Both the position numbers and the translations under genes were made by a program. Below are positions 23,918 through 35,218 of a stretch of DNA of 64,000 bases, in pieces. The DNA lies in NCBI GenBank assembly GCA_951217055.1, contig OX578280.1, positions 60,583,633 through 60,647,632 of the forward strand. Reading direction: 5' to 3'. The notes under the pieces were generated by a model, which made no database searches, had not been told where the DNA came from, and saw only the letters and a program-made list of their open reading frames with translations. The DNA comes from Gerris lacustris. Lineage: Eukaryota > Arthropoda > Insecta > Hemiptera > Gerridae. Numbering within the stretch: position 1 is the first letter of the stretch; the number at the start of each line of letters is the position of its first letter.

Positions 23918-24164
23918 AAAGTTTGATGTTTTCTGACAAAATGGCGTGGAAAATTGAACAATTTCTGCAAGTTTTATATATTTTTTGTAATCTATTCTTT
24001 AATACCTTTCATTTGATACCCAAACTCAACATTTTTTAAGAAAATATTAATAGTGTGTCATGAATTATCAGCCATTTTGAATTTGAACGGCTGATAGTTT
24101 TTGAGTTCGCTATATTTATCCTGTATGTGCGTCTAATAAAATCTTTAATACTCTAAAGTTTCAT

Positions 24165-24770
24165 ATTTTTTACTACGTTTTTATTAGCTTGCTTTCTTGT
24201 TGGTTTGTTTGTTTGTTTGTCCAGTACAAATCTTGCAATCGATTTTTAACTAACTTCCCGAGTAGCTAGACATTTGAAACTTTTAGAATAGCTCAGAACA
24301 CGATGACAATGCATTATTTTAATACTTTTAGCCATCTTTCAGCATTTAATTCGTTTTCAGCAAATTGCGCTGTATGGAAAGTTAGTTTGGAAAAAATCCG
24401 GAAGTTATTTTTATTTGTTTTGACATGTCCCATATTTACAATCTTCATTTTGACGGGTTTCAAATTTGTGATTTTTTAGTAAGAGATAAACATTGAATGA
24501 CAGTGAAAAAGGAAAAGTAAACAAAGAAATAAATTAATTGACGTGTATTCGGTGTTGGGGAGATCCGTTGTACAAAGATTTGTCCTTTTATAGGTTTAAG
24601 ATCAGCTCTCTAGATGGTTGTCATTTATACGAAGAAAACAAATTCCGAACTATTTTCTTCACTAACATTATATATATATAACAATTACAATTATATTATC
24701 AACATTACATATGATTCAACAGAAAATTTAAAAACGTAGTATATAAAAAACTCTTTTTATCGATAAATTA
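24165..24770 (+). mobile_element. Helentron-like family F copy
   Basis: Starts TTTTTTACTACGTTTTTATT; the inverted partner TAAAAACGTAGTATATAAAAA lies near 24733. Interior: CGATTTTTAACTAACTTCCC, GAACACGATGACAATGCATT and CATTTTGACGGGTTTCAAAT, the reverse of the order in the 15.7-, 49- and 52-kb copies. Confidence 0.75.
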
Positions 24771-25650
24771 TAATTATTATTATTATATAATTATAAAGTT
24801 ATTGAAACAGTACCAGAGTGACAGACAGACACTGGAAAGAAACTATAAGGATTTCTTTTTTTCTGGTTTTACCTACGAAATCCTACAACGATTTGTAATC
24901 AGTGTATTAGTGCGTACTCATAGAGCCTAAACTACTGTAACGGCAACCGTTATTCATATCTAGATAAAATCATACACCGCTGTGAAATTTAAAATTAAAT
25001 GTTCTAATATAGCTATGGAATGTGGAATACCACAATAAAAATACGCATGTATGAATCTAAAGAGATTTTACCCTATTTATATCGGGCTATTTCTTCTCAT
25101 TAGCTATAGAAATTTATAATATAATATTGAAAAACAAAAAGTATTACTATTTTTAGGGCAGCCCGCTAGTAAATAAATAATAAGTCTGAAATATCTTTTT
25201 TTCTATGTACCATATTAAATACAGGTATAAATTTAATCTTCTCCCTTACCTTATGAAAAAGATGTAATAAATTTTAAGGCGCTACATGTATGAAAGGGTT
25301 AAGAATAAGACAGCTTATAACCTTACTTAAATATAGTTACTTTCACGTAAGAAAAGAAAAAAAAATCCTGTAAGCACTTTATTAAAATTCTTTTTGGTAT
25401 TTAAATTAAAAAAAGAGGAAAGAAATGTCATCTCTACTATAAGAATCCCTTTCCTTAACATTTAGAAGAACGAACATATTTATTTTGTATATTAAATTTT
25501 TTGATTTCGTTATTATTTTTTCCCTTGCTTTTATTAAGATAAATTTTTTTAAAAAAATAGTGTTTTTTAAAGTAAGTTAAACTTAAATTTTTATAATGAT
25601 CGATAGATATTTATTAATGAAGATTAAGGAAAACGCATCCGATATTGTAT

Positions 25651-26027
25651 TAGGCGGCTTTCACACTGCGTGCGAGACCGATTTCGCTTGAGAAGCAAAT
25701 ACATGTATTAGCAATGTATTAGCATGGCTCTATTCACATTAATCGCTGAGTGAGACCGGGCCGAGCGAGACTGACCGAGACCGAGCCGACTCTGGCGTTT
25801 TTTTCGAGCGTTGTTGTTAGCTAAGCATTTTCGGCGACCGAAAACGCTTTTCGGCGGCCGAAAACGCTTAGCTAACAAAAACGCCCGAGTCGGCTCGGTC
25901 TCGCTCGGCCCGGTCTCGATCGGAGTTTAAAGTGAATAGACCCATGCTAATACATGTATATGCTTCTCAAACGGAATTGGCCTTATTCGGTCTCGCTCGG
26001 TCTTGCACGCAGTGTGAAAGCCGCCTA
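25651..26027. mobile_element. Long palindromic (foldback) MITE, 377 bp
   Basis: Begins TTAGGCGGCTTTCACACTGC (from 25650) and ends GCAGTGTGAAAGCCGCCTAA. The arms continue inward with GAGACCG, CATGTATTAGCAATG, GGCCGAGCGAGAC and CCGAGCCGACTC, matched in reverse on the right. The centre (about 25830-25870) has GCTAAGCATTTTCGGCGACC and a near-repeat. Flanks are compatible with a TA duplication. No coding capacity seen. Confidence 0.85.
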
Positions 26028-26094
26028 ATATTGTGTATTAAAATTTTTATTTTTAAAGATATAGTAAAAATATGAAAGCAAGGATTGGAATTGA

Positions 26095-26345
26095 TGAGAA
26101 AGCTGTGATTCAATTGAAGAGAAAGCAATGATTGAATTGAAGAGAATGATGTGATTCAATTGAAGAGAAAGCAATGATTGAATTGAAGAGAATGATGTGA
26201 TTCAATTGAAGAGAAAGCAATGATTGAATTAAAGAGAAAGCAATGATTGAATTGAAGACAAAGCAATGATTGAATTGAAGACAAAGCAATGATTGAATTG
26301 AAGACAAAGCAATGATTGAATTGAAGACAAACCAATTATTGAATT
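26095..26345. repeat. 23-bp tandem repeat, about 11 units
   Basis: Unit GAATTGAAGACAAAGCAATG, ATT, with AGAGAA and GATGTG variants at the left end. Open frames here are repeat artefacts. Confidence 0.93.
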
Positions 26346-26714
26346 AATGTAAAATAATGTAGTAGGTAGTTACAATAATGTTCTCTCATGTCTCTGAAAC
26401 AGATTTCTGTCTTAAAATTTTCTGACAAAAATATTTCGTTCTTCAGAAGGATCATAATACTTTAAGTTATCTTCGGTAAGCTCGGAAACAGATAATAATC
26501 AATTAAATTAAGTTATCTGCTTTTAATAATTCTATTTTAATCCCCGTGACCGAGCCTCGGCTGAGGCAAGGCTAAACCACTCAGTACCGGCCCGGTGTAA
26601 CGAACATTAATGCCCAATGCCATTAATGCCCCAAGAGAATATCTAACCGTCCCCCGAATGAAGCTTGGTTTGTGTGTACTGTCTTAATTAGGCTTAGTTT
26701 ATGGTAAAATAGTA

Positions 26715-27275
26715 CATTACGCGTCTAGTGCGGAATATAAGAAATATAAACATAATATCTCTACTTTCTAAACATCTATCTCTAGATGCATAGAAAGTGA
26801 TTCTTTTCGTAGCTGTATTCAATGCGCATGCGCGTTCACAATGAGGTGAAGAATTCCTCTTTTTTTCCGCCCTAGGTCGGAAAAAGAGGTATTCTTCACC
26901 TTAGCGCATGATTAGCGAGTTCGTTAACATTCTAAATTGCTGCTTTTTTTTAAATTAAAATTACTGATTATATCGAGTTTTTAGAGAAAGAATGAGTGAT
27001 TATGAAGAATGTGAGGAGAATGATACATCCCTTCCGAAATAACTAATTCGGCACAAAATACAACTAATGAATTAATGTCATCTTAATCAAAAGAGAAATA
27101 CGTACTTACATACAGGAAGTTTTTTTTTTTTTTTTTCTGTATTTATTATTAAAATACACAATCGTAGATAAAGTACGGTACACAACTCGTGCGAAAACTG
27201 CATTTTGTTTTGCTCGTGTGGTTTTACTACCCTCGAGTGCAAACTCCACACTCGCATTCAAAAATATTTGTTTTC
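26715..27275. repeat. Family G dispersed repeat, copy 2
   Basis: Starts ATTACGCGTCTAGTGCGGAA, the inverted form of the end of copy 1 at 7151-7170. It then follows the same body order through CGTAGATAAAGTACGGTACA and AACTCCACACTCGCATTC. It contains a hairpin (26841-26902) absent from copy 1. Confidence 0.65.
26841..26902. repeat. Strong hairpin inside family G copy 2
   Basis: Left arm AGGTGAAGAATTCCTCTTTT through TTTCCG, right arm CGGAAAAAGAGG through TATTCTTCACCT, loop around CCCTAGGT. Arms of about 25 bp with few mismatches. Copy 1 has only a single AATTCTTCACCTTA here. Confidence 0.9.
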
Positions 27276-27407
27276 CTTTTTATTTTTTTGTTTAACTGTT
27301 GCAATGTCACATGTTGTCCACCTCTTTTTATTTCCAAGTAAAGATATATTTTATTGGCACTCATCCAGCTTTCTTAAGACATAGATAATTCAATTATCTT
27401 TTAAAAA

Positions 27408-27458
27408 AAACTTTCTGAGAAATCTATACAAAAACTGTATAGATTTCTCAGAAAGTTT
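27408..27458. repeat. Perfect 23-bp inverted repeat with 5-nt loop
   Basis: Left arm 27408-27430 (AAACTTTCTGAGAAATCTAT, ACA), loop AAAAC, right arm 27436-27458, the exact reverse complement of the left arm. Lies just past family G copy 2 in otherwise unassigned AT-rich DNA. Confidence 0.95.
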
Positions 27459-27469
27459 GTTTTTATTTA

Positions 27470-29060
27470 TGTTAAAACTTAAAGATTTAAAAAGTGGGAT
27501 TCAATTTTTATTTTAGCATTTATATCTAAAAAAACGAAACTATTCCAGGTTCCAAGGAACTCAGTCTTTCGTTGTCTTTCAATGTTAAAGTGTTTCTCTT
27601 TTTGACTTGGACGAATTCATTTAACTACGAATATTTAGAACACTACAAACTGCTAATACACTATTACTAATTATATTAAGTTCCGAGTATACTAATGCTA
27701 TCAATTATAATACAAGTATTTAATTTATTAATTAGAAATGTTTAGTTTTTCTAAAATGCTTCACAACTATCGGCCGTCTACTATTGATTATTCGTTATCA
27801 GTTATCGTTACTTTATAATATTTTAGATTGAAGTAACAATTATAAATTAGTTATATACATTTTGGTTAGTCTCAAACTCGATAATTATTAAAAAAAAAAA
27901 TAAATAAAAAAAGTGTAACACAACTCTGAATACCCAACTAAACTATTATTTTTTCTTTAACGTCTTAAAATAGATAATTTTAGCTCTATTTTATCGTAAA
28001 CTTCATTGGTATTCAATCAGATTGAAAAAGCTGGTAACTATATTATTTATTTAAAATGTATTATTTAATTTGCTATCAAATGATGATGGTGATTTTCTTT
28101 TATTTATAACAGTACAAAGAGGTTATCTGAATAACATAAACAAAAGATTAAATTAAGAAATAACTAAACTTGTTAATTTGTTTTATTGATTAAATTTAAA
28201 ATATTTATAACAAATCATATGAATTATTATTTATGCTACTTCAATTCTTATTTAATAATAATAATTATTATTTTTATTATTAATAATTAATTAATTTTAG
28301 ATTCTTTTTTGTTGTTGTGTTGGTAGGGATTGGTTATTTGTGAGATTGGCATTTGTCTGCGCAATGCCACGTTGTAGTTTGTAGTTCAGCGGCCATCTTG
28401 ATCTATGTTACGCGTCTGTTTTTAATCTTTTCATTTTTTCCGTCGATTCTTTCAATTAATTAATTTCCGATTTGAAAAAAATGTATCCAATATGTTTAAT
28501 CAAGTCTCTGTTAGTGTATTGTGTGTTATAATTCATTTTTATTGTTTACATTTTGATATGTTTTTCTTTTAAAGACAAATACAACTTGCAAATGGGTTAT
28601 TTTACTTTTCACATAGTTTGCTTCCGTGTAGAATAAACGTTGAATGTTGCTTAGTGTAATACTGACGATAATTATAATAAATAAGTTAATTATAAAAAAG
28701 AATTCGGTGGATATGAATATGCACGAAGAACTTTTACGGCAGATTTGAAGAATTTAGTGGATTTTAAAAAGGTATTTGAGTTTTTTTATTGTTTTGGATT
28801 AGTAGAATCATAAATACTCTATGGCTCCGCGACAGATTAGAGGTTATAATGTTGTAATTGATTTGTAAAATTCTCAGCAGTCAGCAGAATTGTGATTTAT
28901 CTTCACCGTAGAATCTCGCATGCAATACGCACTCGCGTACAATACACAGGCTGAATTCAGGGCTGAAATTTCAGGTGTGAATAGTAATTCCCTTTTTTGA
29001 AAAGAAACATTTAAGTTCATATTTTCTTAAATGTAGACTTGTACTGATGCAAGTAGTCGT
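27470..29060. other. AT-rich intronic DNA, nothing recognised
   Basis: No repeat family of this window is obvious here. A less AT-rich patch at 28360-28420 (around AGTTCAGCGGCCATCTTGAT) and a short frame starting at about 28714 were inspected, but no supported gene was found. Confidence 0.5.
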
Positions 29061-29064
29061 ATTA

Positions 29065-30275
29065 TGGTTATTTTTTAACTTCCTATATAGATGATTAGTA
29101 ATGACGTCACAAGATGGCGTAAGCTTTCGAAAATTTATTCGATTCGGTGTGTCACCTTTTCCTATCACCTGTTATCAATCCCATGTAATTTGAATGAGGG
29201 AATGTTTACAACTTTTTTTATAATTAATTATTAAATTATTACTGATTTCTAAGACTTTTCAACCTTTGAATGTTATTATACTAAGTCTATTTTAACAATG
29301 TAAGATAAGAAAACATTAAAAATGGCCTTTCTAGTGGTTTAAAATAAGTATTATTGTGTGTGTGTTTTATTGTATTGATACCGTCCGGGTCCGTTCTTAT
29401 TTATTGTTTATTTTTTAAATGGTTTTTCTATTTTAGTTTGTATATTATGTCTTCCACCTCCTCGCGCGTTATGAAAATTTCATCTATACTTCATTTTTTT
29501 CGGAGGACAAAGCTATTCTTCGTAAAAGTATGTCAGATTACTTAAGTAATATTAAATTAATGTATTAAATTAGTTTTTTAATCTAACTTTTAAACAAGTA
29601 TACATGCGACGCACTCATATCTTATATTATCATACTCGTTATTATAAATAAACAAATAAATAAATAAAACAGTCTGGTCTTTGTCTCGTCATCAACGTCT
29701 TTTTCCTAGGCTGGTCAGTGATCTATTTTATAGTATATATTATGTTCCAACATCAGTGAAATATAATGCACATTGTAAGTAACCAGGAACAAAATATTAT
29801 TAGCAAATAATCTTTTATTACCTGGCAGACTTCATTGAGTTTCAAAACTTGAGGAAAATTTATTTTCGGATACTCAATATGAACACGAACACACCCTGTG
29901 AATTTTTATGGCAACAGGAAATACAAAAAATCAAGTATAAAGATTAATTAACTTAAATAACTTTTTCGATTATATGACCCTTCACACAAATACTCATTTT
30001 AAATAACTGAAACGAAAGTTGTTAATGTTTTCTTTGTTACACTCGTTAAAAAGACTTGGTACAATAATGTTCAAAGGGTGAAAACTCTTATAAATCAATA
30101 ATAATTTAATAATTAATTATTTAAAAAGTTGAGAAAATTCTCCCATTAATTTTACATGGGTTTGATAAGAGGTGGTAAGAAAAAGGAACATAACAAACAC
30201 TGAGTTAAATTTTCGAAAGCTTTTGTGACGTCACACTAATCATCTCTATACTGGCAAAAAGTCAAGTTAGAGAAA
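29065..30275. mobile_element. Unclassified element with ~140-bp inverted ends
   Basis: The left end (about 29065-29210) and right end (about 30120-30270) are reverse-complement relatives. AGATGATTAGT, GACGTCACA, AAGCTTTCGAAAATTTA, then a CTTTT-CTTA/CTATCACC block, then ATCAA-CCCATGTAA appear in mirrored order. Both ends hold TGACGTCA (29102-29109 and 30226-30233). No transposase is recognisable between them, and the exact termini and target duplication were not resolved. Confidence 0.6.
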
Positions 30276-30387
30276 TTAGAAGGGTTTTTTCTCTCGCGTA
30301 TAAAACGCAAATATTTAGTATCTCACGTGATCATTCGTCAAATAAATGTTCCAAATTATTTTGGAGTTTAGTTTGACTTTGTACTTA

Positions 30388-31743
30388 GGGTAGAGCGGGG
30401 CTAGTTGAGCATAGGGGCAAGTTGGGCAATTTAATTATCTCTAAAACTACGCATGTCACAAAAATACTTCAAATAATGGAAAGATGGGGACGAGGAAGGA
30501 GAACGCATCGCGCGACCTTTAGTTGCCCTACGACAATTGATAAAGATAACAGACACCTTTTTTAATTTTCTTAGTAGAAAGTAAAAAAACTGTTGATCGC
30601 CATTTTTCTCCTAGACTCGTACTAAACCAACCGTCTATAATCACGTAAGTGTTTATATTTTATGTATTTATTGTACTTTTGATAATGATTAGTTATTTAG
30701 TCCCAAGTCTACCCGTTTTTTCATAACTTAACTTTTTATCTAATAAGTCTAGTCGGGGCTAGTTGGGCAGGCATGCTCAACTTGCCCCACTCTTATACTA
30801 CTACTAAAAGTTAAAGTTTTATTTTTTATTTTTAAAAATACTAAGCAGACTCTGGCAGACGGCTATACTAGGTATGCCTTTTTATACTTTGTAATAACAA
30901 TTTGTATAATAATTGTATTTATAATTTTGAAATTATCAATAAAAAAAATAAGAAAATGTTAAATGGCTTGCAATTCATTTTAGGATGCGGAAATATAAAA
31001 GAAAAACGTCAAGGGGTTCTGCTACGAGTCAACAGTCAAGTGAAGCTGCAAAATCTGTGATGGCCGGGTAAAAGAGCATGAACGCAGCTGCAAAAGAATT
31101 TAACGTAAAACAAATGACTCTCACAAGATGACTGATGATAAACCCTCCATTAATATTTTTACCTTACTAACCTCTAAATAACCTACTAACCTCGAATTTT
31201 TATATTGTTTTTATATTTACATTTGTTTTATCCTTAAAAATGAATAATAAAACATAATTTTAATTACAAAGAGTGTAATAATATCCAAAGATAAATAATA
31301 AATTATGTCGTAAAAGTGTGTTATATTTGCTTTAGATTTTTACTTTTCCTCACTACTAATAGTAGGAAAAGTATTGTTTCTTGTTGTTTCTGTACCTACA
31401 TTAGAGATGGAACTTAAAAAATATATATTTAATTATCAACTGAGGTTTTACTGTAGTTTTGAGCAATTTCCACATCACTATTAACCTATTCTTTCCATTG
31501 CCCAACTTGCCCCATGCCCTTGCTCAACTAACCCCTACTATGGGGCAGGTTGAGCAAGTAGGAGGTTTCTCGCATTAATGGTAATATTTTCTAAACCAGA
31601 TCTGAAATAGTTTTATTTTCTGAATACATTTAAAGAAGGATAAATTACTTATCTAACGTTGAAGGAATCAAGTAAATCGGATGAACCGTTTAGGAGTTAT
31701 TATAGATTATATAAAAAATTGCTCAACTAGCCCCGCCCTACCC
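30388..31743 (+). mobile_element. Pogo-like (Tc1/mariner) element, 1356 bp, inactive
   Basis: Left end GGGTAGAGCGGGGCTAGTTG, right end read inward GGGTAGGGCGGGGCTAGTTG: one mismatch in 24 bp. TA lies on each side (30386-30387 and 31744-31745). Inner subterminal copies of the same theme (GGGGCAAGTTGGGCA, GCCCAACTTGCCCCA) recur at about 30413, 30757, 30778 and 31500-31550. The coding part is reduced to the N-terminus. Confidence 0.9.
30985..31130 (+). pseudogene. Pogo/Tigger transposase N-terminus (CENP-B-type HTH)
   Basis: Reads MRKYKRKTSRGSATSQQSSE, AAKSVMAG, stop, KSMNAAAKEFNVKQMTLTR, stop. The basic start RKYKRKT-RGS, and further on the N-AAKEF-V-x-x-x-TL-R motif, are the first DNA-binding helix-turn-helix of pogo/Tigger transposases, the domain from which CENP-B derives. 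The frame is broken by TAA after about 28 codons and TGA after about 48. The rest of the DNA-binding region and the DDE domain were not found within the element, so it has probably lost most of its internal sequence. The preceding TTCATTTTAG looks like an intron acceptor just before the ATG, as in other Tigger-type genes (inference). Confidence 0.75.
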
Positions 31744-31745
31744 TA

Positions 31746-32639
31746 CTATGAGAAAGTTTTGTTAGTTTTTGGCGAGTCGATTTTTCTCTTTAGAGCTAAT
31801 AATGATAACATTATCTTTCATTCATGCGTTATATTAATCTGTTATTTCACTTCACTTAATTAATTAGAGTTTTAATCGTAGTTTACTATTTAAAGCCTTG
31901 GATCTTAGCTAGACCTTGTATCAATTTTCCATTGCCTTAACCTTGGAAATTGAATGTGGGGACGAAGAAGCCTTTTTCAATTGAATTAGCTTTAAACTAG
32001 ATTAAGAGGTTGCCACAAGCTTTAGAACCTACCTCAGTCTCAGACATTACAATTACATCTTCCTTGAAATATATTAAGAGCTTCCATGTGAGAAATATAT
32101 CTCAAATGGTTAAATGTAAAATGATGATATATTATTCAACATTTTCCAAGCTCTGAATATGCTAAGAGGCCCCTCCCCTCCATGTTATAGAATTAATGTT
32201 GTGGGTTTATATGCTCTTGGCTTTACCTTTACCATATTCCATTTCTTAAACCTTAAATCTTAAATGTGAGAAACATTTTACTTTCTGTGAATATAACTTC
32301 CTTTTTATCAAAAAACGAGGAAAAATAAAAAGTTATATTGTCAAAGTGATAAATGATGGATTTACATTATCGCCTAGATCATAAACTTGAGCCATTAGTT
32401 AAAAAGTATTTTGTGTAAAGTACTTCAACACTTTAACTTTTACACTTGTTTTAAGATCCGTACGTTGAATTTAGTTAGAGCCTTATATTCTTGTACATTA
32501 TTTATTAATATAAATATATCTATATGTATATAATCTTTTCTTAACATTACCAAATAATAATAAATTTAAAGAGGTTAAAATTAAATAAAACAATTTTCAA
32601 ATTTATAAAAATATAACTACTATATTATAAAAAAAAAGT
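31746..32639. other. Intronic DNA, nothing recognised
   Basis: Between the pogo-like element and a family C copy. AT-rich, no long open frame and no inverted ends seen. Confidence 0.5.
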
Positions 32640-32960
32640 CGGTCCGAGACAACTCAAATAATGAGTTCATAATTTCTTAGCCTAGTGTTTTCCATTTATT
32701 CGTTTTCGAGTTTTCGTAGATGCATTTATATATTTAATTATTCATTTCGCCTCGGGGTATGATTTTTCTGAACAAGTAAGCCAAATTTCGTTAAAATCGG
32801 CCCAATAGTTTAGGCTCTAGGTGTCTGCGCAGACAGACTAAAGATTGATGACAGACGACAGACAGATTTTTTTTAAAAATCCACTTCTTTGGACCCAGGG
32901 GACCTGAAAACGTGTAAATTCATCGAAATGTCAAAGTCGAATTTTTCTCACTTCTCGACT
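32640..32960 (-). mobile_element. Helentron-like family C copy, internally deleted
   Basis: CGGTCCGAGACAACTCAAAT at the left, then TGAGTTCATAATTTCTTAGC. It jumps from TTAATTATTCATTTC directly to GCCTCGGGGTATGATTTTTC, omitting the tRNA-like part present in the 8.1-, 38- and 52-kb copies. Confidence 0.7.
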
Positions 32961-33540
32961 CATTTTGAAGGAGCTGGGTAGTAGGTACACTGCTGGGTAG
33001 TACACTGTTTTTTTTTTATTTTTTACTGTGACATATTATTATTAGCTTGTAGTTTTAATCATCACTTGGCTGCCCTTAAAGTGCTTGATTTGGATTCGGG
33101 ATTCAGACTGATATTTAAGTATGACACAACGATTTTATTTACAGTTATGCCTTTTGTACTGATGATAACTTCTTAATAGATTAAATTGCTTTGCGTAAAT
33201 AAAACTACGTGTATATCTATTTCTTTATACTAGTGTATTGGCACTTATATATAGCTAAGCCCTTACAAAAACTTCTTCCAAATTTTCAAGCATTCCATCC
33301 CTTGTTTAAGTTGTTTAAGTACTGGCAAACTTAATTAGATTATAATTCAGGAGATAACGCACATAAATGTGACTAACTAACATCAAGATAGAATTTTGTG
33401 TATCAGTTAATTGTTTAGTGTCCTTGCCTATAAGATGTTGAAAAATGAACGGTGGATAGCCTCTAGTCAACTAGTTAGTTGACAAAAATCAAGTTTATGG
33501 TAGTTAGTCATTTGATATAGGTTAGTTAGTCAAAACTGGA

Positions 33541-34065
33541 GAGCCAGAATGGCTATTTAGGTTAAATTACTTACCACGTCTGCTCAACTATCAATGAATC
33601 AAGGGTGACACGAGGTTGTAGGTTCGATCCCTCACTGCAATCCTCTGATTTATTACCTCTGTTACTCCCCTATGTTTTTTTAGAATATAATTATGCATAC
33701 GTTCTTTTGTCTAAATAACTATTAAGACAAAGGGATGTTTAGTCCAATGTTCTTTGGGGCAAAGGAATATCAAACTTCTGTTTTTATAAGGGGAGTAAAA
33801 GACTAAAGAAAAACATTCCGTAAACCATCTTTAGATTGTTACTACTAGATTCATTTTTAAGGGGAGTAACAGTCTAAAGAAGTGCCTTTATATGGCTCAC
33901 TAAAGACCACACACCATACTCGCTTCGGCGATAGATTGTACAGAGGTATGATGTATGAAGTGGCTGGAACTCTCTACTAAGGGCTAGTAAAAATGGGCCT
34001 AAAATATGGCCTAATTGCTTAGTTCGTCCTACCCTTCTAGTACTAGTACTATGGCCTTACTACTA
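33541..34065 (+). mobile_element. tRNA-derived SINE copy interrupted by a MITE
   Basis: Head GAGCCAGAATGGCTATTTAG; B-box-like GTAGGTTCGATCCCTC at about 33620; then CTCTGATTTAT. The body resumes at TATATGGCTCACTAAAGACC after the family D insertion (about 33655-33886) and continues to an ACT-rich tail. Confidence 0.75.
33655..33886. mobile_element. hAT-like MITE family D, copy c, inside SINE
   Basis: Inverted body: GTCTAAATAACTATTAAGAC, TTTTTATAAGGGGAGTAAAAG, ending GGGGAGTAACAGTCTAAAGA, AGTGCC. The left terminus is decayed. The empty site (CTGATTTATATGGCTCAC) is intact in the SINE copies at 16.97 kb and 46.5 kb. Confidence 0.75.
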
Positions 34066-34612
34066 TTCAAACATTTCTCCAAATCAAAGTGGTTACCTAA
34101 CAAGTGACAAACTAACATTAACCCTCTTTACCCGTCTTTTTTGTAACAACTCATAGGCATGCTATGTCCCGCGGACGAACTTTACCGATCACATATTTTT
34201 GGGGGACTCTTAAAAATTTATTCTTACACAAAAGTTTACCTTGATGTTTGTCACTTTTATGCACACAATCTCTTGGACTATTATTTATAGCTTCTCACTT
34301 CTTGTTGAAGCTAAATCGTTATAAAGTGTTGTTGAATTAATAGTTATACTGAATTCATTTGTATTTAGAATTCTACATAGGCATTGTTAAACTTTAGAAT
34401 TTCTAATTTTTGGTTTCTCTCAAGGGAAAATTATACGATTTAAATTCAGATGTGAAGTATGGCCCTATATAACTTAGTACCACTCGAAACTGCCCAATGC
34501 TTTGTTCTCAATCAAATCCCCAAGCTATTGGATGACGATTTTATGCACATGTAAAGGTGTGGGTGGGGCTTTTTGATTGTTTTGAAAACCTCTTGACCCT
34601 AAAGAGACTGTA

Positions 34613-34634
34613 GGGGGGGGGGGGGGGGGGGGGG
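34613..34634. repeat. Poly-G tract (22 G)
   Basis: Uninterrupted run of G; a second run of 20 G lies at 59704-59723. Such runs are also weak points for sequencing accuracy. Confidence 0.9.
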
Positions 34635-35218
34635 CTCTTATCGTTCTCTGCTGCTTTCCGTCACTGTCAAAACAAAACTAGGACTTCACTGCTCCGGAAA
34701 TTGTTCTCAATTTTCATCGGCTGTTTTACCTATTTAAACCAAAAATTATCATAATTTACAAACCAATTCACTCGTTTCCACGGTAGTAAGACTAAAAGGG
34801 AATTAGTCTTTACTTAGAGCTGTTAAATCGATTATAGTTCACATCTGCTCAATGTTTGTGGTCTGTTGATGTAGAGAAAACTTTGTGCTTAAACTCGATC
34901 TGCCATTGCAGCAACAGTCTTAATTGGAAAACAACTGTAAGTAAATACATGGAAGCTGAACTAATTAACTGTTCCCTTTGTGTGTCAGGTCAAATATTAA
35001 TTGTCGTTGTAATGTCATGTGATTTTATTGTATTACTATCCAAATGCAATTATTACTCTGAAATGGACAAACCATTGTGGCAGCAGTTTTAATTAGATTC
35101 CTCCCAACAAGAGGGAAAAGTTGGTTCTCCTAATCAATAAGGTTACCTAACAGCATCGGGTGGTGTTACATCTTCGATAGATGACCTTAGATCTGAGTTC
35201 AATTCCTAGACTGGTAAT

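Noticed and set aside
25150..25170. Possible Helitron 3' end (GGGCAGCCCGCTAGT)
   Set aside because: The stem is too short and no Helitron-like sequence precedes it; kept only as a weak resemblance.
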